The notes under the pieces are model-generated. The model did no database searches and was not told where the DNA came from. It saw only the letters and a list, made by a program, of their open reading frames with translations. A program made the translations under genes and the position numbers. This document shows, in pieces, positions 15,801 through 23,932 of a DNA stretch of 42,130 nt. Positions within the stretch are counted from its first letter, which is position 1, and every line of letters starts with the position of its first letter. The DNA is from an uncultured Lachnospiraceae bacterium (lineage in GTDB: Bacteria > Bacillota > Clostridia > Lachnospirales > Lachnospiraceae): contig CALWRQ010000011.1 of NCBI GenBank assembly GCA_944383965.1, forward strand, positions 1-42,130, in the 5' to 3' direction.

Positions 15801-15823
15801 GCCGTTGGGAAAGGAATGTTCAG

Positions 15824-16633
15824 ATGAGAGATGTGATTTCCCTGATCAGAGAGATCGCGGGGAGAAGAAAGCTGATCTGTGACCTGGCAAAGGCAGATTT
15901 TAAAAAGCGGTTTGTAGGGTCCTATTTCGGTGTGGTGTGGATGTTTGTGCAGCCGGTGGTGACGGTGCTGATTTATTTCTGCATTTTCCAGCTGGGATTC
16001 AAAAGCGTTCCTCCCGTTCCGGGAATCCCGTACGTGCTCTGGCTGGTGCCGGGCATTGTTCCCTGGTTTTTCTACAGCGAAGCCCTGAACACGGTCACGG
16101 CCTGCCTGCAGGAATACAGCTATCTGGTCAAAAAGGTGGTATTCCAGGTGGAGGTGCTGCCGGTGATCAAGCTGCTGTCCAGCCTTATGGTTCATGGATT
16201 TTTTGTGCTGATCATGATCATTATGGCTCTCTGTTACGGCCAGAGGCCTATGGCGACCTGGATCCAGGTGATTTATTATACTTTTGCGGCTTCCATGCTG
16301 GCTCTGGGAATCGGGTACTTTACCTGTGCGGTCAATGTATTTTTCAAGGATATGACCCAGATTGTAGGCATCTGCCTGCAGTTCGGCATGTGGATGGTCC
16401 CCATCATGTACCAGGAAAGTATGTTTGCAGATGTGCCGGGGGTGATGACCCTGCTGAAGCTGAATCCGTTTTACTATATTGTGGCGGGTTACAGAGACAG
16501 TATTCTTACGGGGCACTGGTTTTTTGAACGGCCTACCATGACTCTGTATTTCTGGGCAGTGACGCTGGTGCTGTTCCTGTTCGGACTGAAGGTGTTCAAA
16601 CGGCTCCGTCCCCATTTTTCGGACGTGCTGTGA
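15824..16633 (+). CDS. Polysaccharide ABC exporter, ABC-2 permease (Wzm/TagG-like)
   Basis: A 269-residue permease with a cytoplasmic N-terminus containing LAKADFKKRFVGSYFGVVWMFVQPVV, the signature of ABC-2 glycan exporters, and six hydrophobic segments. It includes GIPYVLWLVPGIVPWFFYSEAL and ends in a LFLFGLKVFKRLRPHFSDVL tail typical of Wzm/TagG/RfbD. It forms the membrane channel for finished glycan or teichoic chains. Its ATPase partner is almost certainly the gene at 17941, separated by two unrelated genes. SD AAAGGA lies before the ATG. Confidence 0.92.
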   Translation: MRDVISLIREIAGRRKLICDLAKADFKKRFVGSYFGVVWMFVQPVVTVLIYFCIFQLGFKSVPPVPGIPYVLWLVPGIVPWFFYSEALNTVTACLQEYSYLVKKVVFQVEVLPVIKLLSSLMVHGFFVLIMIIMALCYGQRPMATWIQVIYYTFAASMLALGIGYFTCAVNVFFKDMTQIVGICLQFGMWMVPIMYQESMFADVPGVMTLLKLNPFYYIVAGYRDSILTGHWFFERPTMTLYFWAVTLVLFLFGLKVFKRLRPHFSDVL

Positions 16634-16649
16634 CAGAGGACGGGATGTT

Positions 16650-17249
16650 ATGCTGAAAGAGATTTTACTGAGGGTGCCTTCTGAGGAAGGCGCTCTTTCC
16701 ATTTCTGCGGAAGTGATCTATTCCGGGAGAAAGACCCTGGGACTGGAGGTAACGGCGGAGGGCCGGGTGAAGGTACGGGCGCCTTTTGGCACGGGCGACA
16801 AAGTCATAGAGGATTTTGTGCGGATGAGGGCCGGGTGGATCAGAGAAAAATACCTTCTCTTCCGGTCCCGGAGAGAAAAGAGAGAGGCGGCAGGAAAGAA
16901 GGATTATGAAAAAGATCCGGGGCTTGAGGCAGAATACCGGGAACTGGCAGGAAAGAAGATCCGGCAGCGGGTCCGGTATTTTTCCGGAAAGATGGGGGTG
17001 ACCTGCGGCAGGATCTCCATCCGGTCCCAGAAGACCAGATGGGGAAGCTGCAGCGGCCGGGGGAACCTGAACTTCAACTGGAAGCTCATCCTCATGCCTC
17101 CTGAGATCCTGGATTATGTGGTGGTTCATGAACTGGCCCACAGGAAGCAGATGAATCATTCTCCCCTGTTCTGGGCGGAGGTGGAGCGGATCCTTCCGGA
17201 TTACCGGATCAGGAGGCAGTGGCTGAAGGAGCATGGCCGGGAGGTATGA
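16650..17249 (+). CDS. YgjP-like M48-type zinc metallopeptidase (DUF45)
   Basis: A 199-residue protein of the YgjP/WLM (DUF45) family. The N-terminal half has the ISAEVIYSGRKTLGLEVTAEGRVKVRAP pattern, the middle has SQKTRWGSCSGRGNLNFNWKL, and residues 160-175 give the zinc site HELAHRKQMNHSPLFW (HExxH with downstream His). Substrates of this family are not established. It is 16 nt after the permease and before a convergent mgsA, and appears unrelated to glycan export. Confidence 0.9.
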   Translation: MLKEILLRVPSEEGALSISAEVIYSGRKTLGLEVTAEGRVKVRAPFGTGDKVIEDFVRMRAGWIREKYLLFRSRREKREAAGKKDYEKDPGLEAEYRELAGKKIRQRVRYFSGKMGVTCGRISIRSQKTRWGSCSGRGNLNFNWKLILMPPEILDYVVVHELAHRKQMNHSPLFWAEVERILPDYRIRRQWLKEHGREV

Positions 17250-17280
17250 GCAGGCGGGGCAGCAGGCCGGAAAAAGAGAG

Positions 17281-17313
17281 ACGGGCGGGAACGCTTACAG
17301 CGTTCTCGCCCGT
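17281..17313 (-). terminator. Intrinsic terminator of mgsA, overlapping its stop codon
   Basis: 17281-17294 pairs with 17300-17313 over 14 positions (one G-T wobble) around a 5-nt loop. Read on the minus strand a CTCTCTTTTT tract follows. The mgsA stop codon sits in the loop. On the plus strand there is no T-run, so it is unlikely to end the YgjP-like transcript efficiently. Confidence 0.75.
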
Positions 17314-17759
17314 TCTGCGATATTCTGATGGAAGTTGATGATCTTATGCTCGTATTCTTCGTTCATGAATCGGGAAGTGATGAGAAAATCTGCGGTGGCC
17401 TTGTTGTTGGCGATGGGAATGTCATAGACCTGGGCGATCCGCAGCAGAGCCTTCACATCGGGATCGTGGGGCTGAGCGGTGAGCGGGTCGGAGAAGAATA
17501 CCACAAAATCCACCCGCCCTTCCACGATCTTGGCTCCGATCTGCTGATCACCGCCTAAGGGACCGCTGTTGTATCCTTTTACGGGAAGGCCGGTGGCTTC
17601 CGTGATCATTCTGGCGGTAGTTCCTGTACCGCAGAGAAAATGTCCTTTTAAGATTTCCTTGTGCTCCTGGCACCAGTCAATCATTTCATGCTTTTTGCTG
17701 TCATGGGCAATCAGAGCAATATTCTTCTGTTTGCCAATGGTCATTGTCAGAAAATCCAT
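17295..17759 (-). CDS. mgsA: Methylglyoxal synthase
   Basis: A 154-residue cytosolic enzyme converting dihydroxyacetone phosphate to methylglyoxal and phosphate, a bypass of lower glycolysis under phosphate limitation. Visible family motifs are NIALIAHDSKKHEM, CGTGTTARMI, NSGPLGGDQQIGAKI and FFSDPLTAQPHDPDVKALLRI, including the catalytic aspartates. Length is normal. The ATG has AAAGGAGGG 8 nt upstream. It lies opposite to and between the two subunits of the glycan ABC exporter. Its own promoter is likely at 17811-17840. Confidence 0.96.
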   Translation of the reverse strand: MDFLTMTIGKQKNIALIAHDSKKHEMIDWCQEHKEILKGHFLCGTGTTARMITEATGLPVKGYNSGPLGGDQQIGAKIVEGRVDFVVFFSDPLTAQPHDPDVKALLRIAQVYDIPIANNKATADFLITSRFMNEEYEHKIINFHQNIAERARTL

Positions 17760-17810
17760 GGATAATCCCTCCTTTGGAATGTGTTTTTAGATTTCTGGTA
17801 GTACAATTTG

Positions 17811-17840
17811 ATTCTGTCATACAAAGGATGAAATTGTCAA
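17811..17840 (-). promoter_or_regulatory. Putative promoter of mgsA
   Basis: Minus strand: TTGACA (plus 17835-17840), 18-nt spacer, CAGAAT (plus 17811-17816). The -35 is exact; the -10 is moderate. Confidence 0.5.
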
Positions 17841-17880
17841 GCAAATCTGTGTGAAGTTTCTGCGTCCTTGGGAAAAATGG

Positions 17881-17909
17881 TGTAAAATCCTGCCATGTTG
17901 TGGTATAAT
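17881..17909 (+). promoter_or_regulatory. Promoter of the ABC-ATPase operon
   Basis: TATAAT at 17904-17909 with an extended TG at 17901-17902. The -35 position (TGTAAA at 17881-17886, 17-nt spacer) is weak, as is common with an extended -10. It lies 31 nt before the ATG and within the upstream open extension of the gene. Confidence 0.6.
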
Positions 17910-17940
17910 AACTCCCAAACTATGCTTTTTGGAGGAAGCC

Positions 17941-19269
17941 ATGTCAGGCGAATATGCGATCAGCGTCCGGAATGTGACGAAAATATACAAGCTCTATGAC
18001 AAGCCCATTGACCGGCTGAAAGAGTCTTTAAATCCCCTGCACAGGAATTATCACAGGGATTTCTATGCCCTGCGCAATATTTCCTTTCAGGTAAAAAAAG
18101 GAGAGACGGTAGGAATCATCGGAACCAACGGGTCAGGGAAATCCACGATTCTGAAGATCATTACCGGCGTGCTCACTCCCACGGAGGGAACAGCGGAGGT
18201 GAACGGAGTCATCTCTGCCCTGCTGGAGCTGGGGGCCGGATTCAATATGGATTATACCGGCATTGAAAATATTTATATGAACGGCACCATGATGGGATTT
18301 TCCAGAAAGGAGATGGACGAGAAACTCCAGGACATTCTGGAGTTTGCGGATATCGGAGATTTTGTCTATCAGCCGGTTAAGACCTATTCCAGCGGTATGT
18401 TTGTACGGCTGGCCTTTGCTCTGGCCATCAATGTGGAGCCGGAGATTCTGATTGTGGATGAGGCACTGTCCGTGGGAGATGTATTTTTCCAGGCAAAGTG
18501 TTACCGCAGAATGGAAGAGATCCGCAAAAGCGGGACTACCATTCTGATGGTGACTCACGATATGGGAAGTATTATCAAATACTGTGATAAAGTGGTCCTC
18601 CTGAATAAGGGAGAATTTGTGGCAGAGGGAGCTCCGGGACGGATGGTGGATCTGTATAAGAAGATCCTTGCAGGCCAGATGGATTCTCTGAAAGAGGAGC
18701 TGGAAGAAATGAATGATTTTTCCGGCGATAAAGTTCTGGAAGACAAGGAATTCCAAAAGGAGCAGACGGCGGAAGGCGGTCTGATGCGGGATAAGATCGC
18801 GGTAAATGCCAACCGTACGGAATACGGCGACGGACGGGCGGAGATCTTTGACTTCGGTCTGGAGGATCAGAGGGGCAACTTAAGCAATCTGATCCTGAAG
18901 GGAGAGATGTTTACCATCCGGGAAAAGATCCGGTTCCATGCAGAGATCAAAGCTCCCATTTTCACCTATACCATCAAGGACAAAAAGGGCACCAGCCTGA
19001 CGGGCACCAATACCATGTACGAGGGAACGGACATCAAGCCGGTGAAGCGGGGGGATGTGTATGAGATTGCCTTCACCCAGAAGATGACCCTTCAGGGGGG
19101 AGAGTATCTGCTCTCCATGAGCTGTACGGGCTTTGAGGGAGAAGAGCACGTGGTATACCATCGTCTTTATGACGTGGCCAGTATTACGGTAATCTCCAAT
19201 AAAAACACCGTAGGTGTCTATGATATGGAATCGGCGGTGGAAGCAAAACTGACGAAAGGCGGGGAATAG
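17941..19269 (+). CDS. Polysaccharide ABC exporter ATPase with glycan-binding tail (Wzt-like)
   Basis: A 442-residue protein. The ATPase domain (about 1-250) has Walker A GTNGSGKST at 61-69, the signature YSSGMFVRLAFAL, Walker B EILIVDEALSVGD and the THD switch histidine. From about 290 to the end is a beta-rich Wzt_C-type domain, which in Wzt homologues recognises the modified end of the glycan before export. The start is ATG 17941 with GGAGGAAGCC; codons upstream overlap the promoter. It pairs with the permease at 15824 and starts a 12.5-kb operon. The next gene is 3 nt downstream. Confidence 0.93.
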   Translation: MSGEYAISVRNVTKIYKLYDKPIDRLKESLNPLHRNYHRDFYALRNISFQVKKGETVGIIGTNGSGKSTILKIITGVLTPTEGTAEVNGVISALLELGAGFNMDYTGIENIYMNGTMMGFSRKEMDEKLQDILEFADIGDFVYQPVKTYSSGMFVRLAFALAINVEPEILIVDEALSVGDVFFQAKCYRRMEEIRKSGTTILMVTHDMGSIIKYCDKVVLLNKGEFVAEGAPGRMVDLYKKILAGQMDSLKEELEEMNDFSGDKVLEDKEFQKEQTAEGGLMRDKIAVNANRTEYGDGRAEIFDFGLEDQRGNLSNLILKGEMFTIREKIRFHAEIKAPIFTYTIKDKKGTSLTGTNTMYEGTDIKPVKRGDVYEIAFTQKMTLQGGEYLLSMSCTGFEGEEHVVYHRLYDVASITVISNKNTVGVYDMESAVEAKLTKGGE

Positions 19270-19272
19270 CAG

Positions 19273-20037
19273 ATGGAACAGACGGCAAGAGAACTGCTCA
19301 AGCTTCTGGAAGAGTACGGCGGCGACGAAAAGAAACTTCTGGATGAGCATAAGGAGCTGGAATTTTTTTATGCCCTGTCAGATATAAGAGAAAATCTGCT
19401 GGAATGGTTCCCTTTTGAAAAGGAGTGGAACCTTCTGCAGATCGGTTCCGGCTTCGGAGCCCTCACCGGGCTGCTTGCGGGAAAAACGGGGCAGGTAACG
19501 GTGCTGTGCGCGGACGGAGAGGATCTGGAGGTAAACCGGAAACGGTGGGAGAACCGGGGAAATATCCGGTACGTGAACGGCAGCCTGGAGAAATACGCAG
19601 AGCAGGAAAAAGGAGCCGGCTTTGACTGTGTGGTCATGGCGGACGGCCTGGGAGAGGATCCGGAGCAGGCGATTTCCCTGGCGAAGGAACTGGTCAGACC
19701 GGAAGGTGTGCTTCTGGCCGCGGCGGACAATCCCCTGGGGCTGAAACACTGGGCGGGAGTGCCGGAAGAAGCGGGAGCCATCGGCCTGGAACGGTTAAGG
19801 GCTCTGCTTCCCGGAGGAGAGTGCTATTATCCCCTTCCGGATTACCGGACGGCCTGGGAGATCTATTCCGATCACCGGCTTCCGGCAAAAGGGGATCTGA
19901 CGGGAATGGTGATTTCCTACGACTATCCTCAGTTTCTGCGGACAGATGTGGGGACCTCCTGGGACAGGATCTGTCAGGAGGAAAGTTTTCCCCAGTTTGC
20001 CAATTCTTACTTAATGGTTTGGAGGAGACATGGCTGA
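19273..20037 (+). CDS. Class I SAM-dependent methyltransferase
   Basis: A 254-residue protein with a Rossmann methyltransferase core: WNLLQIGSGFGALTGLLAG (motif I) near residue 53-71, TVLCADGEDLEVNRKRWE after it, and FDCVVMADGLGEDPEQ as motif IV. The N-terminal 45 residues are acidic and helical. Position directly after the Wzt-like gene suggests glycan modification, possibly capping of chain ends recognised by the ATPase tail, as known in some Wzt systems; this is inference. It overlaps the next gene by 8 nt. Confidence 0.82.
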   Translation: MEQTARELLKLLEEYGGDEKKLLDEHKELEFFYALSDIRENLLEWFPFEKEWNLLQIGSGFGALTGLLAGKTGQVTVLCADGEDLEVNRKRWENRGNIRYVNGSLEKYAEQEKGAGFDCVVMADGLGEDPEQAISLAKELVRPEGVLLAAADNPLGLKHWAGVPEEAGAIGLERLRALLPGGECYYPLPDYRTAWEIYSDHRLPAKGDLTGMVISYDYPQFLRTDVGTSWDRICQEESFPQFANSYLMVWRRHG

Positions 20038-23000
20038 CATCGCATATATCAAATACAATCGTACCAGAAAAGATGAATTTCAGATAAAAACAGAGATCAT
20101 CCGGGAAAACGGGCAGCTCTGGGTGGAAAAATGGGCTCTTTCCGAAAAGGGGGCAGATCATATCCGTTCCTTCCGGAACAAGTATGAGGCCCTGAAGCGG
20201 CAGCATGTTCACCTGAAGGTGGCGGAGCCTCAGGTGTCTGAGGACGGAATGAGCGTTCGGTTTGCCTATCTTACCGGACAGACTCTGGCGGAAAAGCTGG
20301 GAGAGGAGATCAGCCGGGGGCAGGCTCCTCTGGAGTCCATAAAAGACGCGGTGGACAGAATCTGCCAGGTGAAACCGGAGTATCTGGCTCCCTTTCAGAT
20401 TACGGACCGGCTCACAGAGGTATTCGGACCGGTACCGAAATTCACGGATCAGTCCATGGCGGTGTCCAACATAGACGCTCTTATGGAAAATATTCTTGTA
20501 ACGGAGGACGGGTGGTATTTCCTGGACTATGAATGGGTCTATGACTTTCCCGTGCCTCTGGGCTTTGTGAAATACCGAATTCTGTTTTATTTTTACAGAA
20601 AGTACGGCAGCCTGATGGAATATGAAAATGCGGAGGTTTTCTTAAAGGAGTTCGGCATGAATGAGGAGCAGCTGGAGGCCTACGGGGATATGGAGACGGC
20701 GTTCCAGCAGTATGTTCACGGAGACAATCAGGACCGGTATCTGCTGGATTACCGGAAGGATTACCGTCCGGTGGAGCAGCTGGAGGAAGAACATGAAGAG
20801 CTTCTGGAGGCCAGAAAACAGCTGTGCCGTTTGAATGATGTGGAATTTGAACTGCACAATGCGACTACGGAGCTGAACAAACTTAAGGAGGTTCACCGAC
20901 TGACGGAAAATCACGTCCACAACCTGGAGGTGATCATCGGAGACCTGCGCCGGGAAAACGGTGAGATGGCCCAGACCATCGCCGTGCTGGGAAGTCATAT
21001 TTCTTTCCCTTATCGGGTCAGGAGAAAACTGGGAACCATATTCAACCGGAAATTCCCCAAGGGAACCAGAAAAAGGAAGATTCTTTCCTACTGCAAGAAT
21101 ACGGTATTTCATCCGGTGAAATATATCGGGCTTTATACCTCCGAGGACGGCAGAAACCGGATCCACGGAGACTTTGAGATCGGAGAGGAGTACTTTGTTC
21201 ACGGTATGGTTCATCTGCCTGCAGAAGAGCATCCTCTGGTATCCATTGTGATCCCGGTATATAATCAGATCCACTATACCTACGCCTGCCTGCGGTCCAT
21301 CGAAGAGCATACAAAGGATGTTCCCTATGAGGTGATCATTGCCGACGATGTTTCCACGGACGCGACGAAGGAGCTTTCCCGGTATGTGGAACATGCGGTG
21401 ATCCGCAGAAACAGTGTGAATCAGGGATTTCTGGGCAACTGCAATCAGGCAGCGGAAGCGGCCCGGGGAAAATACATCCTGTTTCTGAACAACGATACTC
21501 AGGTGACGGAAGGCTGGCTTTCCTCCCTGGTGAAGCTGATCGAGTCCGACCCCTCCATTGGTATGGTGGGTTCCAAACTGGTCTATCCGGACGGGCGGCT
21601 GCAGGAAGCGGGAGGGATCATCTGGAGCGACGGCTCCGGCTGGAATTACGGACGGATGGATGATCCGGACAAGCCGGAGTACAACTATGTGAAAGATGTG
21701 GATTACATCTCCGGCGCGTCCATCATGCTTCCTGCATGGCTGTGGAAGCAGATCGGCGGCTTTGACAGACGGTATGCTCCGGCTTACTGCGAGGATGCGG
21801 ATCTGGCCTTTGAAGTGAGAAAGGCGGGGTACCGGGTGGTATACCAGCCGCTGTCCAAAGTGATCCATTTTGAAGGCGTGTCCAACGGCACGGATGTGAA
21901 CGGTACGGGCTTAAAACGCTATCAGGTGGAAAACAGCAGAAAGCTCAGGGAAAAATGGGCGGAAGAGTTCAAGAATCAATATGAGAATACGGGAAATCCC
22001 GACCCCTTCCGGGCAAGGGAGAGAAGCAGGGGCAAACAGATCGTGCTGGTGGTGGATCACTATGTACCCACCTTTGATAAGGATGCCGGTTCCAAGTGTA
22101 CGTTCCAGTACATGAAGATGTTTGTGGAAAAAGGATTTGTGGTAAAATTCCTCGGGGATAACTATGCTCACGAGGAACCCTATACCACAGCTTTAGAGCA
22201 GCTGGGCATCGAGGTACTCTACGGAGAGACCTACCGCACCGGTATCTGGGACTGGCTGGAAAAGCACGGAAAGGATATTGCCTTTGCCTATCTGAACCGT
22301 CCTCATATTGCAGTAAAATATATTGATTTTATCAGGGAGCATACAGATATCAAGGTGCTCTATTTCGGCCACGATCTTCATTTCCTCCGGGAAACCAGAG
22401 AATATGAGATCACCGGAGATGAAGAAAAGAAAAAATCTGCCGACTACTGGCGCTCTGTGGAGCTGTCCCTGATGAAAAAGACGGATATGGCGTATTATCC
22501 CTCTTATGTGGAACGGGATCTGATCCATGACATCAGCCCGAAAATCCGGGTGAAGGACATTCCGCTGTACGTCTATGAGACCTTTAAGAATCAGCTGGAT
22601 GAAAACTTTGAGCAGAAGGAAGGGCTGCTGTTTGTGGGCGGCTTCGGCCATCCGCCGAACGCGGACGCCGTGCTCTGGTTTGTGAAGGAAGTATTTCCCC
22701 TGATCCGGGAAAAGCTGACAGTGGATTTCTACATCGTAGGTTCCAGGGTGACAGATGAGATCAAAGCTCTGGAGCAGCCGGGAAACGGCGTGATCGTAAA
22801 GGGCTTTGTCAGCGATGAGGAACTGGAAGAACTTTACCGGACATGCAGGATCGTGGTGGTTCCCCTCCGTTACGGAGCAGGAATCAAAGGAAAGGTGCTG
22901 GAGGCCATGTACAACGGAGCGGTAGTGGTGACTACTTCTATCGGAGCGGAAGGCATCAAGGACTCTCAGGAAGTTCTCACGGTTCGGGATGAGGCAGGTG

Positions 23001-23140
23001 CATTTGCCCAGGCGGTGACGGAGCTTTACAAAGATCCGGACCGGTGCCGGAAGATTTCCGCTCAGACTCAGGTATACATGAAGGAACATTTCAGCCTGGA
23101 TGCAGTGTGGAACTGTATCCGGGAAGATTTTACCAGATAA
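20030..23140 (+). CDS. Multidomain glycosyltransferase: kinase-like, coiled coil, GT2, GT4
   Basis: A 1036-residue protein. About 1-240 resembles a kinase-fold domain (SNIDALMENILV followed by WYFLDYEW, reminiscent of the N-x-D-x4-N loop and metal-binding Asp of APH-type kinases, with the usual His replaced by Asn). About 245-325 is charged and coiled-coil-like. About 402-640 is a GT2 domain (LVSIVIPVYNQ, ADDVSTDATKE, LFLNNDTQV, YCEDADLAFEVRKAGY). About 668-1036 is a GT-B/GT4 domain (LLFVGGFGHPPNADAV, then GAGIKGKVLEAMYNGAVVVTT). It would add at least two linkages. SD GGAGGAG precedes the ATG. Confidence 0.85.
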   Translation: MADIAYIKYNRTRKDEFQIKTEIIRENGQLWVEKWALSEKGADHIRSFRNKYEALKRQHVHLKVAEPQVSEDGMSVRFAYLTGQTLAEKLGEEISRGQAPLESIKDAVDRICQVKPEYLAPFQITDRLTEVFGPVPKFTDQSMAVSNIDALMENILVTEDGWYFLDYEWVYDFPVPLGFVKYRILFYFYRKYGSLMEYENAEVFLKEFGMNEEQLEAYGDMETAFQQYVHGDNQDRYLLDYRKDYRPVEQLEEEHEELLEARKQLCRLNDVEFELHNATTELNKLKEVHRLTENHVHNLEVIIGDLRRENGEMAQTIAVLGSHISFPYRVRRKLGTIFNRKFPKGTRKRKILSYCKNTVFHPVKYIGLYTSEDGRNRIHGDFEIGEEYFVHGMVHLPAEEHPLVSIVIPVYNQIHYTYACLRSIEEHTKDVPYEVIIADDVSTDATKELSRYVEHAVIRRNSVNQGFLGNCNQAAEAARGKYILFLNNDTQVTEGWLSSLVKLIESDPSIGMVGSKLVYPDGRLQEAGGIIWSDGSGWNYGRMDDPDKPEYNYVKDVDYISGASIMLPAWLWKQIGGFDRRYAPAYCEDADLAFEVRKAGYRVVYQPLSKVIHFEGVSNGTDVNGTGLKRYQVENSRKLREKWAEEFKNQYENTGNPDPFRARERSRGKQIVLVVDHYVPTFDKDAGSKCTFQYMKMFVEKGFVVKFLGDNYAHEEPYTTALEQLGIEVLYGETYRTGIWDWLEKHGKDIAFAYLNRPHIAVKYIDFIREHTDIKVLYFGHDLHFLRETREYEITGDEEKKKSADYWRSVELSLMKKTDMAYYPSYVERDLIHDISPKIRVKDIPLYVYETFKNQLDENFEQKEGLLFVGGFGHPPNADAVLWFVKEVFPLIREKLTVDFYIVGSRVTDEIKALEQPGNGVIVKGFVSDEELEELYRTCRIVVVPLRYGAGIKGKVLEAMYNGAVVVTTSIGAEGIKDSQEVLTVRDEAGAFAQAVTELYKDPDRCRKISAQTQVYMKEHFSLDAVWNCIREDFTR

Positions 23141-23149
23141 GGAGGAACC

Positions 23150-23932
23150 ATGACTCATACTTTTGCCGTATGCGCATACGGGGATTCCCCCTATCTGGAA
23201 AACTGTCTCCGCTCCCTGGAAAAGCAGGAGGGGAACGGGAACATCATTCTCTGTACATCCACTCCCAGCCGCTTTATTGAAGAAACGGCAGAACGCCACG
23301 GGATCCCGCTCTATGTACGGGAGGGGAAAAGCGATATTCAGGATGACTGGAATTTCGCCTACAATCAGGCGGACGGGGATCTGGTAACTCTGGCGCACCA
23401 GGATGATATGTATCATAAGGATTACAGAAGAGTACTGCTGGAGCAGGCAGAAAAATATCCGGATATGACCGTATTTACTACGGATTACGCCACTGTGAAG
23501 GGGACCAGATTGATGAAGGGAAAGGGAACGGTGGAATGGATCAAGGTTCTTCTCCGCCTTCCCCTGATCCGTCCGGAATGGAATGACCGGACCTGGCTGA
23601 AGCGGGCGGCCCTGATCTTCGGAAATCCCATCTGCTGTCCGTCGTGCACCTACAATAAAAAACTTCTGGGAGAGAGCCTGTTCCGATCGGAGTTCCGGTA
23701 TGTGCTGGACTGGGATACCTTATGGAGGCTGGCGGGAGAAAAGGGACGTTTTGTCTGTGTGGAACGTCCGCTGATCTATTACCGGGTTCATGACGGCGCT
23801 ACCACGAAACAGTGGATCGGAGACAACCGGCGGATGAAAGAGGAACTGGCCATGTTCCGGAAGTTCTGGCCGGAGCCGGCGGTACAGCTGATCGAATCAT
23901 TTTACAGGAAAGCGTATAAAGCATATGACTGA
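23150..23932 (+). CDS. Family 2-type glycosyltransferase
   Basis: A 260-residue GT-A fold protein: HTFAVCAYGDSPYLENCLRSL at the start, IILCTSTPSRFIEE in the nucleotide-binding position, and LVTLAHQDDMYHKDY where HQDD stands for the metal-binding DxD. A LDWDTLWRLAGEKG block follows. The family is recognisable as GT2-like, but donor and acceptor are unknown. SD AAGGAGG lies 5 nt before the ATG. It overlaps the next gene by 8 nt. Confidence 0.8.
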   Translation: MTHTFAVCAYGDSPYLENCLRSLEKQEGNGNIILCTSTPSRFIEETAERHGIPLYVREGKSDIQDDWNFAYNQADGDLVTLAHQDDMYHKDYRRVLLEQAEKYPDMTVFTTDYATVKGTRLMKGKGTVEWIKVLLRLPLIRPEWNDRTWLKRAALIFGNPICCPSCTYNKKLLGESLFRSEFRYVLDWDTLWRLAGEKGRFVCVERPLIYYRVHDGATTKQWIGDNRRMKEELAMFRKFWPEPAVQLIESFYRKAYKAYD

